Assembly: GCF_040839445.1 (NCBI RefSeq)
Contig: NZ_JBDPGJ010000001.1
Coordinates: forward strand, 62,001 to 126,000
Reading direction: 5' to 3'
Source: Aquibium pacificus
Lineage (GTDB): Bacteria > Pseudomonadota > Alphaproteobacteria > Rhizobiales > Rhizobiaceae
DNA: 64,000 bases
Under the pieces are notes generated by a model. The model had not been told where the DNA came from. It ran no database searches and saw only the letters and a program-made list of their open reading frames with translations. The translations under genes were made by a program, and so were the position numbers. Positions 32,305 to 40,051 of the stretch are shown here, piece by piece. The stretch's first letter is position 1. Each line of letters opens with the position of its first letter.

Positions 32305-32621
32305 TCGTCGTCCGCGGAGAGCGGCTCTTCGAGATCGACCTCGATGTCTCCGACGAGCGTCTGCAGCCGATCGTGAAGCGTCCCGCCAAAAGCTTCCAGC
32401 CGCTGGGGATGAGCCTTGATATCCGCCTCGAGGAAGTCGAGAAAGGCCCCGAGTGCCGGATCGGCCTCGTCCCGCACCGCTTCGATGTACACCCGGCCGG
32501 TCTCGTCGGTGCGGTAGCGGATCTGGTCGCCCTTCGCGAGCTTCAACTGCCTGCGTACGCTGCTCGGCACTGTGGTCTGGTAGCGGTCGGTGAGCTTGGA
32601 TGTGTCTTCGGCAAGCGCCAT
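32301..32621 (-). CDS. prlF: PrlF (SohA)-type antitoxin
   Basis: This 106-residue protein has an AbrB/SpoVT-type swapped-hairpin N-terminus (SKLTDRYQTTVPSSVRRQLKLAKGDQIRYR), which binds DNA. An acidic C-terminus (DIEVDLEEPLSADDD) follows that neutralises YhaV. The ATG at MALAED was chosen; the frame extends upstream over the likely promoter. An AT-rich palindrome lies 42 bp upstream. Confidence 0.88.
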   Translation of the reverse strand: MALAEDTSKLTDRYQTTVPSSVRRQLKLAKGDQIRYRTDETGRVYIEAVRDEADPALGAFLDFLEADIKAHPQRLEAFGGTLHDRLQTLVGDIEVDLEEPLSADDD

Positions 32622-32662
32622 TGCATCCCCGCCTTTTCGAAGGTGTTCATTGGTGCGAAGGT

Positions 32663-32676
32663 AATGCAAATGCATT
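32663..32676. promoter_or_regulatory. candidate PrlF-YhaV operator
   Basis: AATGCA-AA-TGCATT is a perfect palindrome with a two-base centre, 42 bp upstream of prlF. A second small dyad (TTGCC-N7-GGCAA) follows directly. Position fits autoregulation by the AbrB-like antitoxin. Confidence 0.45.
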
Positions 32677-32778
32677 GCCAGCGCAAGGCAACGCATGGCG
32701 GCCGACTATTTGCACTAGCTGGAATCGGATCCGTGCATGGCGGCTGGCGTTGGCTCCGCCCAGGATCGTTGGTTCCGC

Positions 32779-33846
32779 CTACGCCTGCAAACTTGCCGCG
32801 AGCAGCATCAGCCCCAGCAGGAACACCAGTGCCGCGCCGCCGATCTCGATCGCCGCGTGGATCGTGTTGCCCGTCCGCCCGTCCCCGGCGAGCGCCACGG
32901 CCCAGTTCTTGGCCGTGACGGCAAGCGTCGCCAGGGCCGAGACGGTGATCGCGGTGCCGATCGACATGGCCAGAACCGAGACGATGCCGCCGAGCCACAA
33001 CCCGTTGAGGAAGGCGAAGGTCAGGACGATCAGCGCGCCCGAACAGGGGCGCAGCCCCACGGCCGCGACCGCCGTCCATGCGGTGCGCCAGTCGAAGCGG
33101 TCGCCCGAGATCAGCGCCGGGTCCGGCGCGTGGCTATGGCCGCAGGTCTCGCAGACCTCGCCCGCGGCATGGTGGTGATCGTGACGATGGTCATGGCCGT
33201 GAGGATGATCGTGCGCATGGCCGGCGGAATGATCATGCGCGGCGTGCGAGGCGGCGGCCGACAGGCTGTGCGCCGGCGCCTTGCCGAACAGCCGGGCCAA
33301 GCGCGGCCGTAGCTTCTGCCAGAGCAGCCACGCGCCGAAGAGCGTGATCAGGGCATAGCTCGCGATCTCCAGAAACCATGTCGCGTCGGTCATCGACACC
33401 GACGTGCCGCGCAGCACGAGGAATACCAGCCCGATCATGACAACCGCGCTCGCGCCCTGCAGGAGCGCCGACACGAAGGACAAGAGGATGCCGCGGCGCA
33501 GGGCCACCTCGTTGGCCAGCATGTAGGACGAGATCACCGCCTTGCCGTGGCCAGGTCCGGCGGCGTGGAAGACGCCGTAGGCGAAGGAGAGACCGACCAG
33601 CACCCAGAGCTTGGTCCCGTCCTCGCGCATCGCCTTCAGCGCACCCGTCAGAGACCGGTAGAACGCCTGCTGCTGGACATTCACCCAGTTCAACAGTCCG
33701 GCGAAGAGGCCGGTCTGCGGCAGCATCGCCTCGTTGGTGCCGATGCCGAGCGAGCTCTGCGCATGCGCGTGCCCGAGAAAATGCGTCAGGACATAGGTCA
33801 GCGCCAGAACGGCGAAGACCGAGCGCGTGAACCTCGGGTTCATCAT
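32779..33846 (-). CDS. NicO/RcnA-type nickel/cobalt transporter
   Basis: This 355-residue polytopic protein has a signal-like first helix and segments around 78-130, 140-190, 260-300 and 330-352. It carries the family motifs FAYGVFHAAGPGHGKAVISSY and VGLRPCSGALIVL. A cytosolic or periplasmic loop at about 200-240 contains more than a dozen histidines plus CETCGHSHA, a likely metal-sensing or loading segment. NicO family members export or import Ni2+/Co2+. It is paired with the DUF1007 gene four bases upstream, a common combination, so the two probably act together. Confidence 0.9.
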   Translation of the reverse strand: MMNPRFTRSVFAVLALTYVLTHFLGHAHAQSSLGIGTNEAMLPQTGLFAGLLNWVNVQQQAFYRSLTGALKAMREDGTKLWVLVGLSFAYGVFHAAGPGHGKAVISSYMLANEVALRRGILLSFVSALLQGASAVVMIGLVFLVLRGTSVSMTDATWFLEIASYALITLFGAWLLWQKLRPRLARLFGKAPAHSLSAAASHAAHDHSAGHAHDHPHGHDHRHDHHHAAGEVCETCGHSHAPDPALISGDRFDWRTAWTAVAAVGLRPCSGALIVLTFAFLNGLWLGGIVSVLAMSIGTAITVSALATLAVTAKNWAVALAGDGRTGNTIHAAIEIGGAALVFLLGLMLLAASLQA

Positions 33847-33850
33847 GGCG

Positions 33851-34516
33851 TCAGCCCTGTCCGCTGCAGGTGATTTCCAGCTTGGTGGCGAAGATGTTGC
33901 CGTAATCGGTTCCCGCCGGGTCGTTGAAGAATGCCTCGGTCAGCGTCGACTGGTTCTGGGCGAGCGCCTCGTCGGGATCGGGACGGATCACCGCGCGGTC
34001 GCATCCGTCGGGCAGATTGTCGATCGACATGTTCGCGTCCTCGACGAAATCGATCGCCGTGTAGAAGGTGGGATCGTAGACGCCGAAATCGACCTTGCCC
34101 GCGAGTTTCAGCGGGTCGGCGGGCTCGGATTCGAACAGGATGACCAACTGGCCGTCATCGTAATTGGCCATGAGGTTGGCCGGCGGCTTCATGGTGACCG
34201 GCTTGTCGTTCGCCCGCACGACCTGGAAGTAGTCGTACTCCCCGATGGAATCGAAGACGGTCTTCGAGACCTCTGCCAGCTCGGCGTCGTCGAGCTTCAA
34301 ATCGCCGTTGGCGTCGAATTCGAGCAGCACCGTGCTGGAGAAGAGATCGTCGAACCGCCACAGGTGCCGCAGCGACGACACGTCGCCTTGGGGAGAAACC
34401 ATGACGTCGAGGCGCGCTTCCGCGAAGATGTGCGGGTGAGCGATCGCCGGAGAAGTCAGGGCGGCGCCTGCGAGCGTCGTGGCGGCAAGAACGGTCGTTC
34501 GCGAAAAGGGTCGCAT
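33851..34516 (-). CDS. exported DUF1007 protein
   Basis: This 221-residue product has a signal peptide (about 1-27, ending SPAIA) followed directly by HPHIF, as in DUF1007 periplasmic proteins that accompany NicO-type Ni/Co transporters. The mature start with His-x-His could bind metal. The central LLEFDANGDLKLDDAEL resembles an EF-hand-like acidic loop. The ATG at MRPFS is selected because the signal peptide starts there. Co-transcribed with the transporter gene. Confidence 0.82.
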   Translation of the reverse strand: MRPFSRTTVLAATTLAGAALTSPAIAHPHIFAEARLDVMVSPQGDVSSLRHLWRFDDLFSSTVLLEFDANGDLKLDDAELAEVSKTVFDSIGEYDYFQVVRANDKPVTMKPPANLMANYDDGQLVILFESEPADPLKLAGKVDFGVYDPTFYTAIDFVEDANMSIDNLPDGCDRAVIRPDPDEALAQNQSTLTEAFFNDPAGTDYGNIFATKLEITCSGQG

Positions 34517-34551
34517 CGGTTCCACGGGCGAACTTTGGTTGATTTCCCGCA

Positions 34552-34562
34552 GGTAGTCTACC
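34552..34562. promoter_or_regulatory. small palindrome upstream of DUF1007/NicO
   Basis: GGTAG-T-CTACC, a perfect 5-1-5 palindrome, lies 36 bp upstream of the DUF1007 start between this gene and the LysR stop. It could be a metal-regulator site. Its small size makes chance a real alternative. Confidence 0.25.
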
Positions 34563-34595
34563 ACAAACCCGGCGAAATTGGGACTGCGTGGCTGC

Positions 34596-35495
34596 TCACC
34601 CGCCGTCATTGTCCTTGAACCACTGCACCAGGAAATCCACGAACACCCGGACCTTCGCCGGCAGGTAGCGGCGGTGCGGGTAGACTGCGAAGATGCCGGC
34701 GCCGGTCAGCATCCTGTCCTCGAGCAGCGGCTGGAGCCGGCCTGCCTCGATCTCGGGCGCGGCGATGAAGTCGGGCAGGATGGCGTAGCCCAGCCCCGAA
34801 ACTGCGGCGGCACGCGCGGTGAGGGGACTGTTCACCTCGATCGGGCCGGAGACCGCCACCGAGATCATCTCGCCATTGTCGCCCTTGAAGGGCCAGTTCG
34901 ACAGCCAGCGGCCGTTGGTGTCGATGATGCAGGGGCGCGACGTCAGATCCTGCGGCCGCTTCGGCGCCCCGGTGCGTGCGATCAGCTCCGGTGATGCGCA
35001 GACCTGCACGGCGAACGGCGCCAGCCGCCGCGCGATCAGCGAAGAGTTCTCCAGCCGCGAAATACGGATCGCCAGGTCGAAGCCTTCCTCGACCAGATCG
35101 ACGAATCGGTCGTCGAGATTGATGTCGAGCACGATGTCGGGATGCGCCAGCGCGAAATCGATCAGCGACTGTCCGATCGGCGCATCGGCGAAGGTGCGCG
35201 GCGCCGAGAGCCGGATGCGGCCGCGCACGTCGCCGGATGATTCGCGCACCGTGTCGGCCAGGCTGTCGATCTCGCGGATGATTTCGTTGGCGCGCTTGTA
35301 ATATGTATGGCCCGCCTCGGTCAGCGAGAACTGCCGCGTCGTGCGGTTCAAGAGCAGCGCCCCGAGCTCGTCCTCGAGCTCGCGCACGTATTTCGACAGG
35401 AGCGCCTTCGATCGTCCGATCTTGCGCGCCGCGGCCGAAAAGCCTTCGGCTTCGACGACGTCGATGAAGGCGCGCATGCGGGTCAGCGTGTCCAT
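34596..35495 (-). CDS. LysR family transcriptional regulator
   Basis: This 299-residue LysR protein has an N-terminal winged helix (MDTLTRMRAFIDVVEAEGFSAAARKIGRSKALLSKYVRELE; key residues FSAAARKIGRS) and a two-lobed periplasmic-binding-like effector domain (about 90-295). It belongs to the group with RTFADAPIGQ and LPDFIAAPEIEAGRL segments seen in CrgA/DhcR-like proteins. The start at MDTLTR is taken because upstream residues are not conserved. It lies upstream of DUF1007/NicO on the same strand but 80 bp away, and divergent from the HicBA-like pair. Target unknown. Confidence 0.88.
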   Translation of the reverse strand: MDTLTRMRAFIDVVEAEGFSAAARKIGRSKALLSKYVRELEDELGALLLNRTTRQFSLTEAGHTYYKRANEIIREIDSLADTVRESSGDVRGRIRLSAPRTFADAPIGQSLIDFALAHPDIVLDINLDDRFVDLVEEGFDLAIRISRLENSSLIARRLAPFAVQVCASPELIARTGAPKRPQDLTSRPCIIDTNGRWLSNWPFKGDNGEMISVAVSGPIEVNSPLTARAAAVSGLGYAILPDFIAAPEIEAGRLQPLLEDRMLTGAGIFAVYPHRRYLPAKVRVFVDFLVQWFKDNDGG

Positions 35496-35623
35496 GGGGA
35501 TGCTCCAGCGTTCGAGGCCATGGAAATTCGGGTGCACGAACCGAGATGGCGCCGCCGGGAAATCCGGGGGTATCCAGTTCGCGCCCCAGGCGTGATATGA
35601 AGACACCGACGATCGGAGCGGAC

Positions 35624-35860
35624 ATGTCGAAGCCAACAATCTTCACCATCTCGGCCGTGTGGGACGACGAGGCGTCGGTCTGGAGCGGACATTGCGACGA
35701 CATACCGGCCGCTGCCGATGCCGCGACGCTCGACGAGCTTCTGGCAAAGATGTCGGCGATGGCGCTCGACCTGTTGCCGGACAATCATCCCGAACTGGAC
35801 CGTTCCGCGGTCTTCCTGCAGATCACGGCGCTGCGCGAGGCGGAGCGTTCCGCGGCCTGA
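35624..35860 (+). CDS. DUF1902 / HicB-like antitoxin
   Basis: This 78-residue protein is of the DUF1902 type: FTISAVWDDEASVWSGHCDDIP, then A-TLDELLAKM. This is the partial RNase-H-like fold shared with HicB antitoxins. The ATG with GGAG six bases upstream is chosen; an earlier in-frame ATG at 35597 lacks this. The HicA-like toxin begins immediately after its stop (TGA ATG), so the order antitoxin-toxin is reversed relative to classical hicAB. Confidence 0.75.
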   Translation: MSKPTIFTISAVWDDEASVWSGHCDDIPAAADAATLDELLAKMSAMALDLLPDNHPELDRSAVFLQITALREAERSAA

Positions 35861-36058
35861 ATGGCGCCGCAGTTCGACAAGGCCCTCCGCAAGCTCCTGT
35901 CGGAGGGAGGTTGTGAGCTCGTTCGCCAGTGCAAGGGTAGCCATGAGATCTGGCGCAGCCCGATCACGGCGCAGAATTTCGCAGTGCCGGTCGGCATTCC
36001 GAGCCGGCACACCGCCAATGCCATCTTGCGGCAAGCCGGACTGCCGAAGTCCTTCTAA
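35861..36058 (+). CDS. HicA-like toxin
   Basis: This 65-residue double-stranded-RNA-binding-like fold has an N-terminal helix (DKALRKLLSEGGCELVRQ) and the diagnostic GSHEIW segment carrying the catalytic histidine (His28). VPVGIPSRHTANAILRQAGL follows. HicA toxins are translation-dependent or independent mRNA interferases. It starts directly after the antitoxin stop. Convergent with the amidase gene 24 bp away. Confidence 0.82.
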   Translation: MAPQFDKALRKLLSEGGCELVRQCKGSHEIWRSPITAQNFAVPVGIPSRHTANAILRQAGLPKSF

Positions 36059-36081
36059 TCGCACGAAGTCCCTCCGCGCTT

Positions 36082-37275
36082 TCATCCCTCTTTTCCCAGA
36101 ATGGCGCGCCCCATCCCGATAAGCGCCATGTCGCTGCCGGCCGGACCGAGCAGCGAGATGCCGAACGGCGCCCCTTCGACCGTGCCGAGGGGCAGCGTGA
36201 TCTGCGGAAAGCCGGAAAGCCCCGAGAGGCAGAGCAGCCGCAGCGCCCGCTCCCGGTAGGCCTGCAGATCCTCGAAGCCCGCGTCCTTCAGAGGCGCGGC
36301 TCCCGGCACCGTGGGCATCACCAGAATGCCGTCGTCGCCCAGCATCTGCGCGAACGCGTCGCGGAAGTCGTTTCGCCGGGCGGTCTCGGACGCGAAGGTC
36401 GCCTCGTCGATCGTCGATCCGAACTCGAACCGCTCCCTGACACCGGGACCGAGCTTGCGGTCGGCGGCCGAGATCCACGGCCCGTGCACGGCCCAAGCCT
36501 CGTACGACTGGATCTTGCGAAAGCACCAGTAGAGGTCGTCGATGGAATGCAAGAGGGGCCGAGCCGCCTCCGGCGAGCCGACGGCGGTCGAAATCTGTTC
36601 GACCATTCGAGTGTGCTCCGCCGCCTCGGCGGGGCTAAGAAGGAGGTCGTCGAGGACGGCGAGGCGGAAAGGGCGAGGCGCCATCTCCGCAGTCGGGCCC
36701 AGCAGAACCTCCGCCACCTTCTCATACGTCCCGATATCCCTCGCGAACCATCCGAACGTGTCGAGGCTCGGCGCGAGCGGCATGGCGCCCTCCAGCGAAA
36801 TAGCGCCGTGGCTGGTGCGCAGTCCGACCAGCCCGCAGAAGCTCGCCGGCGCTCGGATCGAGCCGCCCGTGTCGGAGCCGAGCGCGATGTCGGCCAAGCC
36901 GCCGGCCACCGCCGCGGCCGATCCCGACGACGAACCGCCGGTCACCCGGTCGGGCGCGGCCGGGTTGACCGGGTGCGGATAGTGGGCGTTCTGGCCCATC
37001 AGGGAGAAGGTCAGCTCGTCGGTCTGCGTCCGGCCGACGAAGCGGGCGCCTGCATCGAGCAACGCTTGCACCGCGGGCGCGGTACGCGAAGCCGAAACGG
37101 CCTCGGCAAGCTTCTGCGGATTTCCGCCGCCGGTTCGCTGGGCGGCGACCTCGTATATGTCCTTGATCGCCAAGGTGAGCCCCGCGAGCGGTCCCTCGGG
37201 CGCGTGCGGAACCTCCGCGGGATCGTGGTCGAGAAAGGCGTTGTAGGGATCGCGCTGTCGCATGATGGTCCGCAT
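36082..37275 (-). CDS. amidase-signature family amidase
   Basis: This 397-residue protein has the catalytic triad of amidase-signature enzymes: Lys38 (LAIKDI), the cis-serine in GGSSSGSA (Ser115) and nucleophile Ser139 in GSDTGGS. It is shorter than GatA (about 490) and fits the compact amidase group that includes plant-type indole-acetamide hydrolase relatives. The substrate is unknown. A strong palindrome abuts the start codon. An in-frame ATG at 37263 is an alternative start; neither has a clear ribosome site. Confidence 0.87.
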   Translation of the reverse strand: MRTIMRQRDPYNAFLDHDPAEVPHAPEGPLAGLTLAIKDIYEVAAQRTGGGNPQKLAEAVSASRTAPAVQALLDAGARFVGRTQTDELTFSLMGQNAHYPHPVNPAAPDRVTGGSSSGSAAAVAGGLADIALGSDTGGSIRAPASFCGLVGLRTSHGAISLEGAMPLAPSLDTFGWFARDIGTYEKVAEVLLGPTAEMAPRPFRLAVLDDLLLSPAEAAEHTRMVEQISTAVGSPEAARPLLHSIDDLYWCFRKIQSYEAWAVHGPWISAADRKLGPGVRERFEFGSTIDEATFASETARRNDFRDAFAQMLGDDGILVMPTVPGAAPLKDAGFEDLQAYRERALRLLCLSGLSGFPQITLPLGTVEGAPFGISLLGPAGSDMALIGMGRAILGKEG

Positions 37276-37278
37276 GTG

Positions 37279-37303
37279 TGAACGATCACGCGACCATCGT
37301 TCA
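37279..37303. promoter_or_regulatory. candidate operator of the amidase gene
   Basis: TGAACGAT-N9-ATCGTTCA is a perfect 8-bp inverted repeat of 25 bp in total, beginning four bases upstream of the annotated amidase start. It could be a repressor site or, in the mRNA, a hairpin covering the initiation region. No regulator gene is adjacent. Confidence 0.5.
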
Positions 37304-37405
37304 ACACCGCGGCTTGCGCAAGTCGCGTCACACCTGTGGAGGCGGTGAAGTCATCCGTTGAGCCGACGTAGGCGGCGACGCCATGTCGCCCCCTACGCGA
37401 CGCTC

Positions 37406-39001
37406 TCAGTCTCCCTCGGGTATCACCGCCGGAGCCACCTCTGTCTGGGCAGGGCGCGGTCCGTCTGCTTTGCCGGAGGGTTCCTGGCCGGTCAGCTTTT
37501 CGTCGGCTGACGCGGCGGCGTCTGTGGATTGTTCCGTTCCGGCTGGAGCGGCCGCATCCTGGTCCGTCGGTGCGGGCAGGGCGGACGGCACCGGCTCTTC
37601 GGCAGCCGCGCCCGGGCCGATCGCGCTGGTGGCGACCGGATCCTCGCCGACCGGCTCGCGCGTGATCGAGCCGTCGGCGGAGGCCACGCGCCATACCGTG
37701 TTGCCGGCGTCGTCGGCCACCAGCAATGCGCCGGTACCGTCGATGGTCACGCCCACCGGGCGGCCATGCGCCTCGTCGCCATCGATGAAGCCGGTCACCA
37801 CGTCCTGCGCTTTACCGGAGGGCTTCCCGTTCTCGAACGGGATGTAGACCACCTTGTAGCCGTTGAAGGAATCGCGGTTCCAGCTGCCGTGCTCGCCGAC
37901 GAAGGCACCGCTGCGATACTGTTCGGGCAGCGCCGACCGGTAGGTGAAGGTCATGCCGAGGGGTGCGACGTGGCTCGACAGCGCATAGTCCGGCGGTATC
38001 GCCTTCTCGACCATGTCGGGCCGTTCGGGCTTCACGCGCGGATCGACATGCTGCCCGTAATAGCTCCAGGGCCAGCCGTAGAACGCACCTTCCTTCACGG
38101 ACGTCATGTAGTCGGGCACGAGGTTCGGGCCGAGTTCGTCGCGCTCGTTGATGACCGCCCAGAGTTCGCCGGTGTCGGGGTTGAAGGTGAGGCCGTTGGG
38201 ATTGCGCAGACCCGAGGCGAAGACGCGCGAAGCGCCGGTTTCGCGATCGATCTGCCAGATCGCGGCGCGACCCTTCTCGGCCTCGATCCCGTTCTCGACG
38301 ATGTTGGAGTTCGAGCCGACCGAGGCATAGAGATACTTGCCGTCCGGGCTCAGCACCAGGTCCTTGGTCCAGTGGTGGTTGATCGGGCCGCCGGGTAGCG
38401 GCGTCAGCACCTTGGGTTCGGCGGTGATGCTCGTGGCGCCCAGTTCATAAGGGTAGGCGAGCACCGCCTCGGTGGAGGCGACATAGAGCGTGCCGTCGTA
38501 CCAGGCGACGCCGAACGGCGAGGCGAGGTCTGTCAGAAGATCGTGCGTCTCGTCGACCGTGCCGTCCCGGTCGGTGTCGCGCAGGAGGGTAATCTTGTTG
38601 CTCTCCTTCTGCTCGCCCCCGCCGCCATGGGCCATCGACATGATGAAGCCGCGAATCACGTCCTTGGGCCGGGACACGGGTTCGCCGGAGGGGCCGCGCG
38701 ACTGGACCACCAGGACGTCGCCGTTCGGCAGCGTGTGCACGTTGCGCGGGTTGGCCAGCCCCGTGGCGTAGGCGGTGACCTTCAGTCCTTCGGGCACGGC
38801 GGGTGTCTGGCCGTCGGCCCAGCCGACCACCTCGGCCACTTTCATGTCAGCGATCAGGCCGGGGTTCGGGTCGGGCAGGACAGGATCCGGCCCGATCTGC
38901 TGCGTCACGTCGAACTCCTGGGCGTGACCCAGGCCGGCCGGCGCAAGTGCGATGCAGGCGCTTGCGAGAAGGGTGCGGGTGAAAAATGATCTGCTACGCA
39001 T
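37406..39001 (-). CDS. exported sorbosone-dehydrogenase-like (PQQ/glucose-dehydrogenase fold) protein
   Basis: This 531-residue protein has a signal peptide (about 1-28, ending GHAQ). A six-bladed beta-propeller of the soluble-glucose/sorbosone dehydrogenase type follows (about 70-440), with motifs GLANPRNVHTLPNGDVLV, HWTKDLVLSPDGKYLYASVG, GLRNPNGLTFNP and VGEHGSWNRD. It would oxidise an aldose or similar substrate in the periplasm, possibly with PQQ. The C-terminal ~80 residues are Ala/Pro/Glu-rich and disordered. Its start overlaps the end of the DUF2231 gene by 8 bp, so the two are co-translated. Confidence 0.85.
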   Translation of the reverse strand: MRSRSFFTRTLLASACIALAPAGLGHAQEFDVTQQIGPDPVLPDPNPGLIADMKVAEVVGWADGQTPAVPEGLKVTAYATGLANPRNVHTLPNGDVLVVQSRGPSGEPVSRPKDVIRGFIMSMAHGGGGEQKESNKITLLRDTDRDGTVDETHDLLTDLASPFGVAWYDGTLYVASTEAVLAYPYELGATSITAEPKVLTPLPGGPINHHWTKDLVLSPDGKYLYASVGSNSNIVENGIEAEKGRAAIWQIDRETGASRVFASGLRNPNGLTFNPDTGELWAVINERDELGPNLVPDYMTSVKEGAFYGWPWSYYGQHVDPRVKPERPDMVEKAIPPDYALSSHVAPLGMTFTYRSALPEQYRSGAFVGEHGSWNRDSFNGYKVVYIPFENGKPSGKAQDVVTGFIDGDEAHGRPVGVTIDGTGALLVADDAGNTVWRVASADGSITREPVGEDPVATSAIGPGAAAEEPVPSALPAPTDQDAAAPAGTEQSTDAAASADEKLTGQEPSGKADGPRPAQTEVAPAVIPEGD

Positions 39002-39449
39002 GATAGGACACTCCAGCGCCGTGGCGATAAGCCATCGACCGGCCGAACCAGTCGGTGACGATCATGACGATCACGGTGACGGCGGACAGGGTGAGGCCCC
39101 ACGGGACGACGGCTGTCCAGCCGTCACCGGCGTGGACCAGGCTGTTGAGCAGGGCGAGTGCGAGGACGACGATGCTGCCGATCGCATGCGGCCAGGCGGG
39201 CCTGCTCGCGCGGATCGCGGGCCGCACGGCAAAGTCGATGATCCCGGCGAGCACCGCAAGAACGCCGAACACCAGTCCGGCAAAGAGCAGCCATGAGGAG
39301 AAGTTCTGCCACATAAGGTTGACCGTCCACCAATAGGCGATGTCGGTCAAAAGCGTGAGGGTGAAGCAGACGACGGGGAATTGTACGAGCATCGCATGGA
39401 TCGGCTGTCCACCGACCGCGACCGCGCTTCTGGTTTGGAGGGGAGCCAT
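38994..39449 (-). CDS. DUF2231 membrane protein
   Basis: This 151-residue protein has four hydrophobic segments (about 22-42, 50-75, 85-105 and 115-135) and the N-terminal GGQPIHAMLVQFPVVCF typical of DUF2231, whose conserved His could bind heme or metal. It is often found beside sorbosone-dehydrogenase-like genes, as here, and may act as a membrane redox partner (inference). The ATG at 39449 has AGAAGG upstream; a TTG 18 bases earlier is less likely. Confidence 0.82.
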   Translation of the reverse strand: MAPLQTRSAVAVGGQPIHAMLVQFPVVCFTLTLLTDIAYWWTVNLMWQNFSSWLLFAGLVFGVLAVLAGIIDFAVRPAIRASRPAWPHAIGSIVVLALALLNSLVHAGDGWTAVVPWGLTLSAVTVIVMIVTDWFGRSMAYRHGAGVSYHA

Positions 39450-39581
39450 GATCACACCTTCTTTCAACGTGTAAGGCGAGTCTGTCCACTACGGGTGAGA
39501 GAACGTTTGGTTCCCTGCCGCGCCCCCTCCTGCGGCAATCCGCCCGCCGATGTTTTTCCCTCCCCACCCTCAATTTTCCCA

Positions 39582-39610
39582 TTGATTGTGACAGCAGTCG
39601 CGCATATATC
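39582..39610 (+). promoter_or_regulatory. candidate promoter of the ornithine decarboxylase leader
   Basis: TTGATT, a 17-base spacer and TATATC form a plausible sigma-70 promoter. Initiation near 39617 would give a leader of about 435 nt. The surrounding AT-rich patch stands out in GC-rich DNA. Confidence 0.45.
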
Positions 39611-39616
39611 CCGGCT

Positions 39617-40051
39617 GCCCAAAGTCGCACGTGCCTGTGGGCGTCCGCCGGTCCCTCGAATGGCGAGGAAATCGGTAAGGTAACCGGAGCTAACCCCTTC
39701 GGTCGGTTCGACGGCCAACCGCCGATCCGAGGACGCCTTGAAGCAACGACGGTGCGGGCCTTTCTGGTTCTCTTCCGGTTGTCCAAAGACCGGGGTTACT
39801 GAAGAGGCACACCATCATTGCCGACAGTGCGGACGGGGCTCCCTTCCAAAGCTGAGGCAGACAAAGCGAGCGCCGGCTGAAGTGCCGTCGTTCATCACCG
39901 CGGAAAGCGGGTTCCAGGTACCGGCGTCTCCACCGGCCGGGTCCTCGACTCTCGATTTTCGCTCTTTGTCCACCGCTCGTCCGTCCGGCTGCGCGCCGAC
40001 GGGGCGGAGCCTGATTGCGCGCGCCTTGGAAGGCGCGATTGGAGAGACCCG
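39617..40051 (+). ncRNA. structured 5' leader of ornithine decarboxylase (possible speF motif)
   Basis: About 435 bases without a credible gene precede the decarboxylase. They contain several hairpins: CTCTTC/GAAGAG enclosing CGGT/ACCG near 39770-39810, a CCGTC-CGGC/GCCG-ACGG stem near 39991-40012, and a perfect CGCGCCTT-GG-AAGGCGCG hairpin (40020-40037) just before the GGAG ribosome site. Alphaproteobacterial speF genes are known to carry the conserved speF RNA motif here, so this is the best explanation. An open frame from TTG 39738 runs into the coding region and is probably fortuitous. The RNA start is a promoter-based estimate. Confidence 0.5.
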
